Source of the DNA: UMGS1781 sp964389545
Lineage (GTDB): Bacteria; Bacillota; Clostridia; TANB77; CAG-508
NCBI GenBank assembly: GCA_964389545.1
Contig: CAYMDN010000042.1
Coordinates: forward strand, 1 to 9,524
Length of the DNA: 9,524 nucleotides
Direction of reading: 5' to 3'
Shown here piece by piece: positions 7,504-9,524 of the stretch. The position numbers and the translations under genes are program-made. Under the pieces are notes generated by a model. The model saw only the letters and a program-made list of their open reading frames with translations, did not search any database and was not told the DNA's origin. Within the stretch, counting starts at the first letter, position 1. Each line of letters opens with the position of its first letter.

Positions 7504-7532
7504 AAAAAAGCGACCAATAAAATAGGTCGCCT
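7504..7532 (-). terminator. Intrinsic (rho-independent) terminator after divIVA
   Basis: Reading the minus strand: GCGACC, a 9-nt loop TATTTTATT, GGTCGC, then six T residues (7509-7504). The stem extends outward by a G-T wobble and an A-T pair to about 8 bp. It begins 11 nt after the divIVA stop codon and is the clearest terminator in the window. It should end the sepF-divIVA transcript, yet it lies only about 20 nt upstream of the MurL-like ATG. Confidence 0.88.
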
Positions 7533-7543
7533 ATAAATATATC

Positions 7544-7993
7544 TTATTCTTCTGTTAAATCTTTTATTAACTCTAATTGTGAAATAAGTAATGATTCCAT
7601 TTTTGCTTTATATACTTCAAATTTTTTCTTTAATTCAACTAGTTCTTTTTCTTTTGTTATAATTTCATTATCTATATTTGCTGTTTTTTCTTTTGCTTTC
7701 AACTCTGCTTCTTTAATAATTTGTTCTGCTTGTTTTTCTGCTGTTTCTTTAACTTCATCTGCAGTCTTTTGAGCTATTAATAATGTGTTTTGGAGTGTAG
7801 ATTCTATATCTTTATATTGTCCTACATCATTGTGTAGTTCTTCTGCATTTTTCTTTAGTTCGATATTTTCTTTATACAATTTTTCATACGCTACTAATAC
7901 TTCGTCAAGAAATTCATCAACTTCATCAACATTGTATCCGTTTACCATTTGTTTATAAAACTTTTTGTTCTCTATGTCTAATGGCGTAATCAT
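7544..7993 (-). CDS. divIVA: DivIVA-domain cell division/polarity protein
   Basis: A 149-residue DivIVA-family protein. DivIVA proteins bind negatively curved membrane at poles and septa and recruit division or cell-wall factors. Residues 1-45 hold the lipid-binding domain: ITPLDIENKKF, then GYNVDEVDEFLDEV (19-32), closely matching the Bacillus DivIVA/GpsB N-terminus. The remainder is highly charged heptad-like coiled coil (about 30-145), as expected for oligomerisation. At 149 residues it is near Bacillus DivIVA length and longer than GpsB. The start at 7993 is chosen because AGGAGG lies 9 nt upstream; a longer TTG-initiated reading from 8020 would translate through that ribosome site. It follows sepF by 41 nt and is closed by a strong terminator, so sepF-divIVA is one transcription unit. 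Its exact partner proteins cannot be read from the sequence. Confidence 0.93.
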   Translation of the reverse strand: MITPLDIENKKFYKQMVNGYNVDEVDEFLDEVLVAYEKLYKENIELKKNAEELHNDVGQYKDIESTLQNTLLIAQKTADEVKETAEKQAEQIIKEAELKAKEKTANIDNEIITKEKELVELKKKFEVYKAKMESLLISQLELIKDLTEE

Positions 7994-8002
7994 ATCTATC
8001 TT

Positions 8003-8008
8003 CCTCCT
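8003..8008 (-). promoter_or_regulatory. Shine-Dalgarno site that sets the divIVA start
   Basis: AGGAGG on the minus strand, 9 nt before the ATG at 7993. It excludes the nine extra residues of the longer TTG-initiated reading, which would be encoded across this site. Confidence 0.8.
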
Positions 8009-8034
8009 ATTCGAAATCAACTAGTATTTACTCA

Positions 8035-8502
8035 TTATTTTAACCAAGATACAGATAATTTATTTTTTAATTCTTCTCTTGCTAAATCACTTGATATATC
8101 ATAGTTAACTGGTGCAACTAAGAATATTGAATTAGAAACTTTTTGGATGTGTCCGTCTAATGCATATGTTGCTCCACTTAAAAAGTCAACTATTCTTCTT
8201 GCTACATCTTTATTAACATATTCTAAATTAAGAATTACTGATTTTCTTTCTTTTAAATAATTGCATATCTCTTGTGATTGATCAAAGTTTGTTGGTTGTG
8301 TTATAACCATTTTTACAGCTTGTGGTTGAGGCATGCTTACTAATTTACTATTTTTTCTTCCGAAAAATCCTTTTTCCTCTACTTCTGTTGTTTCTTCTTC
8401 TTCATTTTCAGAAGTATATTCATATATGTCTTCATCTTCACCTTCTACATCATTTCCTAATCCTAAAGCATCTAACATTTTACTTACTATTGCTACAGCC
8501 AT
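8035..8502 (-). CDS. sepF: Cell division protein SepF
   Basis: SepF is a cytoplasmic, membrane-associated partner of FtsZ that anchors and bundles FtsZ filaments at the division site. The protein is 155 residues, a usual length. Residues 1-16 (MAVAIVSKMLDALGLG) fit the short N-terminal membrane-targeting amphipathic helix. Residues 17-45 form a strongly acidic linker. The SepF core runs from about 62 to 135, with VILNLEYVNKDVARRIVDF (89-107), then LSGATYALDG (108-117) and the IFLVAP strand (126-131). The ATG at 8502 follows AGGAGG (8516-8511) at 8-nt spacing. A consensus-like promoter lies 51 nt upstream of the start. The gene is followed by divIVA after 41 nt. In many Firmicutes ylmG and ylmH lie between sepF and divIVA, but here they are absent from the gap. 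Confidence 0.95.
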   Translation of the reverse strand: MAVAIVSKMLDALGLGNDVEGEDEDIYEYTSENEEEETTEVEEKGFFGRKNSKLVSMPQPQAVKMVITQPTNFDQSQEICNYLKERKSVILNLEYVNKDVARRIVDFLSGATYALDGHIQKVSNSIFLVAPVNYDISSDLAREELKNKLSVSWLK

Positions 8503-8510
8503 TTTTATAC

Positions 8511-8516
8511 CCTCCT
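8511..8516 (-). promoter_or_regulatory. Shine-Dalgarno site of sepF
   Basis: AGGAGG (extended to AGGAGGG) on the minus strand, 8 nt before the ATG at 8502. It fixes the sepF start at this Met rather than at Met9. Confidence 0.85.
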
Positions 8517-8552
8517 ATATAATCCTCATTGGTATTCCTTTTATAATAATAA

Positions 8553-8582
8553 TTTATACTCCATACTCCCATAATTTGTCAA
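8553..8582 (-). promoter_or_regulatory. Sigma-A-type promoter of sepF-divIVA
   Basis: A perfect -35 TTGACA (8582-8577), an 18-nt spacer and a -10 TATAAA (8558-8553; five of six matches) on the minus strand. Transcription would begin near 8546, giving a leader of about 45 nt that contains the sepF ribosome site. It is the best promoter in the window. Confidence 0.8.
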
Positions 8583-8595
8583 TAGTTTTTCTTAC

Positions 8596-8639
8596 TGTAA
8601 TTGAAATGTAATATCGCTGTAATATCGCTGTAATAATAT
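8596..8639. repeat. Four 11-bp tandem units, TGTAAT-phased, upstream of the sepF promoter
   Basis: On the plus strand the units are TGTAATTGAAA (8596-8606), TGTAATATCGC (8607-8617), TGTAATATCGC (8618-8628) and TGTAATAATAT (8629-8639). The middle two are identical, and TGTAAT recurs every 11 bp, about one helical turn. The array ends 13 nt before the sepF -35 box and on the other side touches the adhE stop codon. It could be a regulator-binding array or a slippage duplication. No terminator hairpin for adhE is evident here. Confidence 0.75.
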
Positions 8640-9524
8640 TATTCACCATAATATGCCTTTTTATATAGCTCTTTTATCTCTTCTACAGTTGGATATCTTG
8701 GGTTTGCACCTGTACATTGATCGTCATGTGCATGTTCTGCTAAAACATCTAAATTTGCCATAAATGTTGCTTCATCAATTCCGCAGTCTCTGATTGACAT
8801 TGGCATATTTAAATCTCTCATTAATTGTTTAATTGCATTAATTAAATTATCTATACTTTGCTCCTTTGTTTCTCCACCTAGTCCCACTACCTTTGCAAGT
8901 TTTGCATATTTTTCGTCTGCAATAAATTTTTCATATTTTGGAAATATTGTGAACTTTGTTGGTAGCTCACTATTATATTTTATTACATATGGTAATAATA
9001 TTGCATTTGCTCTACCATGTGCAATATGATATTCTCCTCCTAATTTATGTGCCATACTATGGTTTAACCCTAAAAACGCATTTGTAAACGCCATACCCGC
9101 AATACAACTTGCATTGTGCATTTTTTCTCTTGCTTCTTCGTCATTTTCACCATTTTCATATGCTCTCTTTAAATATGTGAACACTAGATCTGTTGCTTGC
9201 ATTGCTAATCCATCTGTATAATCGCTTGCCATTACTGAAACATATGCTTCTATTGCATGTGTTAAAACATCTAGTCCTGTATCTGCTGTTGCTGTTTTTG
9301 GTAATGATAATACAAATTGAGGATCAATAATTGCAACATCTGGTTTTAGTGCATAATCAGTTAATGGATATTTTATATTTCCATTTTTTCTATCTGTTAT
9401 AACTGCAAAAGCTGTTACTTCACTTCCTGTTCCTGATGTTGTTGGAATCGCAACAAATTTTGCTTTTTGTCCTAAGTTAGGGAATTTTACAACTCTTTTT
9501 CTTATATCCATGAATTTTTGTTTT
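8639..9524 (-). CDS. adhE: Bifunctional aldehyde/alcohol dehydrogenase AdhE, C-terminal part
   Basis: AdhE reduces acetyl-CoA to acetaldehyde and then ethanol with NADH during fermentation, and in other bacteria it assembles into spirosome filaments. Only the last 294 residues are in the window, all from the iron-dependent alcohol dehydrogenase domain. The frame stays open through 9524 (KQKF precedes the first visible Met at 9511), so that Met is internal. Numbering from it: TTSGTGSE (24-31), the metal ligands D81 and H85 in GLDVLTHAIEAYV, and H151 and H165 in HSMAHKLGGEYHIAHG. All four iron ligands of the family are therefore present. FMDIRKR, MASDYTDG and the C-terminal DDQCTGANPR match AdhE better than stand-alone iron alcohol dehydrogenases, but the N-terminal aldehyde dehydrogenase half is outside the window. 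It ends 57 nt before the sepF -35 box and appears unrelated in function to the genes that follow. Confidence 0.92.
   Translation of the reverse strand, partial: KQKFMDIRKRVVKFPNLGQKAKFVAIPTTSGTGSEVTAFAVITDRKNGNIKYPLTDYALKPDVAIIDPQFVLSLPKTATADTGLDVLTHAIEAYVSVMASDYTDGLAMQATDLVFTYLKRAYENGENDEEAREKMHNASCIAGMAFTNAFLGLNHSMAHKLGGEYHIAHGRANAILLPYVIKYNSELPTKFTIFPKYEKFIADEKYAKLAKVVGLGGETKEQSIDNLINAIKQLMRDLNMPMSIRDCGIDEATFMANLDVLAEHAHDDQCTGANPRYPTVEEIKELYKKAYYGE

Noticed and set aside
8322..8611. Plus-strand frames opposite the start of sepF, one resembling a short membrane peptide
   Set aside because: The Leu/Phe/Ser richness comes from the complement of the acidic sepF linker codons (GAA, GAG, GAT). 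The frames run through the sepF promoter and have no ribosome site of their own.
9509..9511. ATG at 9511 as the start of a stand-alone 290-residue alcohol dehydrogenase
   Set aside because: The frame is open to the window edge, and this Met belongs to the conserved FMDIRKR stretch inside AdhE. Starting there would remove much of the nucleotide-binding domain, and no ribosome site precedes it.
1..9524. CRISPR array, tRNA or rRNA gene, insertion sequence, toxin-antitoxin or phage-defence genes
   Set aside because: No spaced direct-repeat array, cloverleaf-like sequence, transposase motif or defence-gene motif was seen. Nearly all of the window is accounted for by the annotated genes.

Overview
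This is a very AT-rich window (G+C roughly 30% by eye) in which every gene I can support lies on the minus strand, so transcription runs from position 9524 towards 1. Strong Shine-Dalgarno sites, a SepF/DivIVA pair, a RelA with an intact hydrolase domain, and a trmB-recJ-relA-MBL-hisS order all point to a low-GC Gram-positive of the class Clostridia, probably an anaerobic fermenter because it carries adhE. I cannot name the species.

Layout in the direction of transcription: (1) 9524-8639, the C-terminal part of the bifunctional aldehyde/alcohol dehydrogenase AdhE, cut by the window edge. (2) 8638-8503, an intergenic region with an 11-bp-phased repeat array and a good sigma-A-type promoter. 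(3) 8502-7544, the division genes sepF and divIVA, closed by a clear intrinsic terminator (7504-7532). (4) 7482-6211, a MurL-like PP-loop protein, related to the ATP-dependent epimerase that inverts the terminal L-Glu of UDP-MurNAc-L-Ala-L-Glu. It sits between that terminator and a 56-nt near-perfect hairpin (6134-6189). (5) 6068-1, a housekeeping run: trmB (tRNA m7G46 methylation), recJ (5'-3' ssDNA exonuclease), relA/rsh (ppGpp synthesis and hydrolysis), a glyoxalase II-like metallo-beta-lactamase-fold hydrolase, and hisS, whose 3' end lies beyond position 1.

How the genes fit together: recJ and relA abut exactly (TAG followed at once by ATG), and the next two gaps are 19 and 28 nt, so recJ-relA-MBL-hisS looks like one operon joining recombination repair, the stringent response and histidine tRNA charging. 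sepF and divIVA form a small cell-division transcription unit. The MurL-like gene would be a peptidoglycan-precursor enzyme next to the division genes, but the sequence gives it its own hairpin-bounded slot.

Most of the window is conserved housekeeping DNA, and I do not see a new multi-gene system. The points worth a second look are the MurL-like gene in a Clostridia-type genome, a HisRS whose motifs look archaeal/eukaryotic rather than typical bacterial, the intergenic hairpin, and the phased repeat upstream of the sepF promoter. No tRNA, rRNA, CRISPR array or insertion sequence was seen, and no gene-free stretch exceeds 300 bases.
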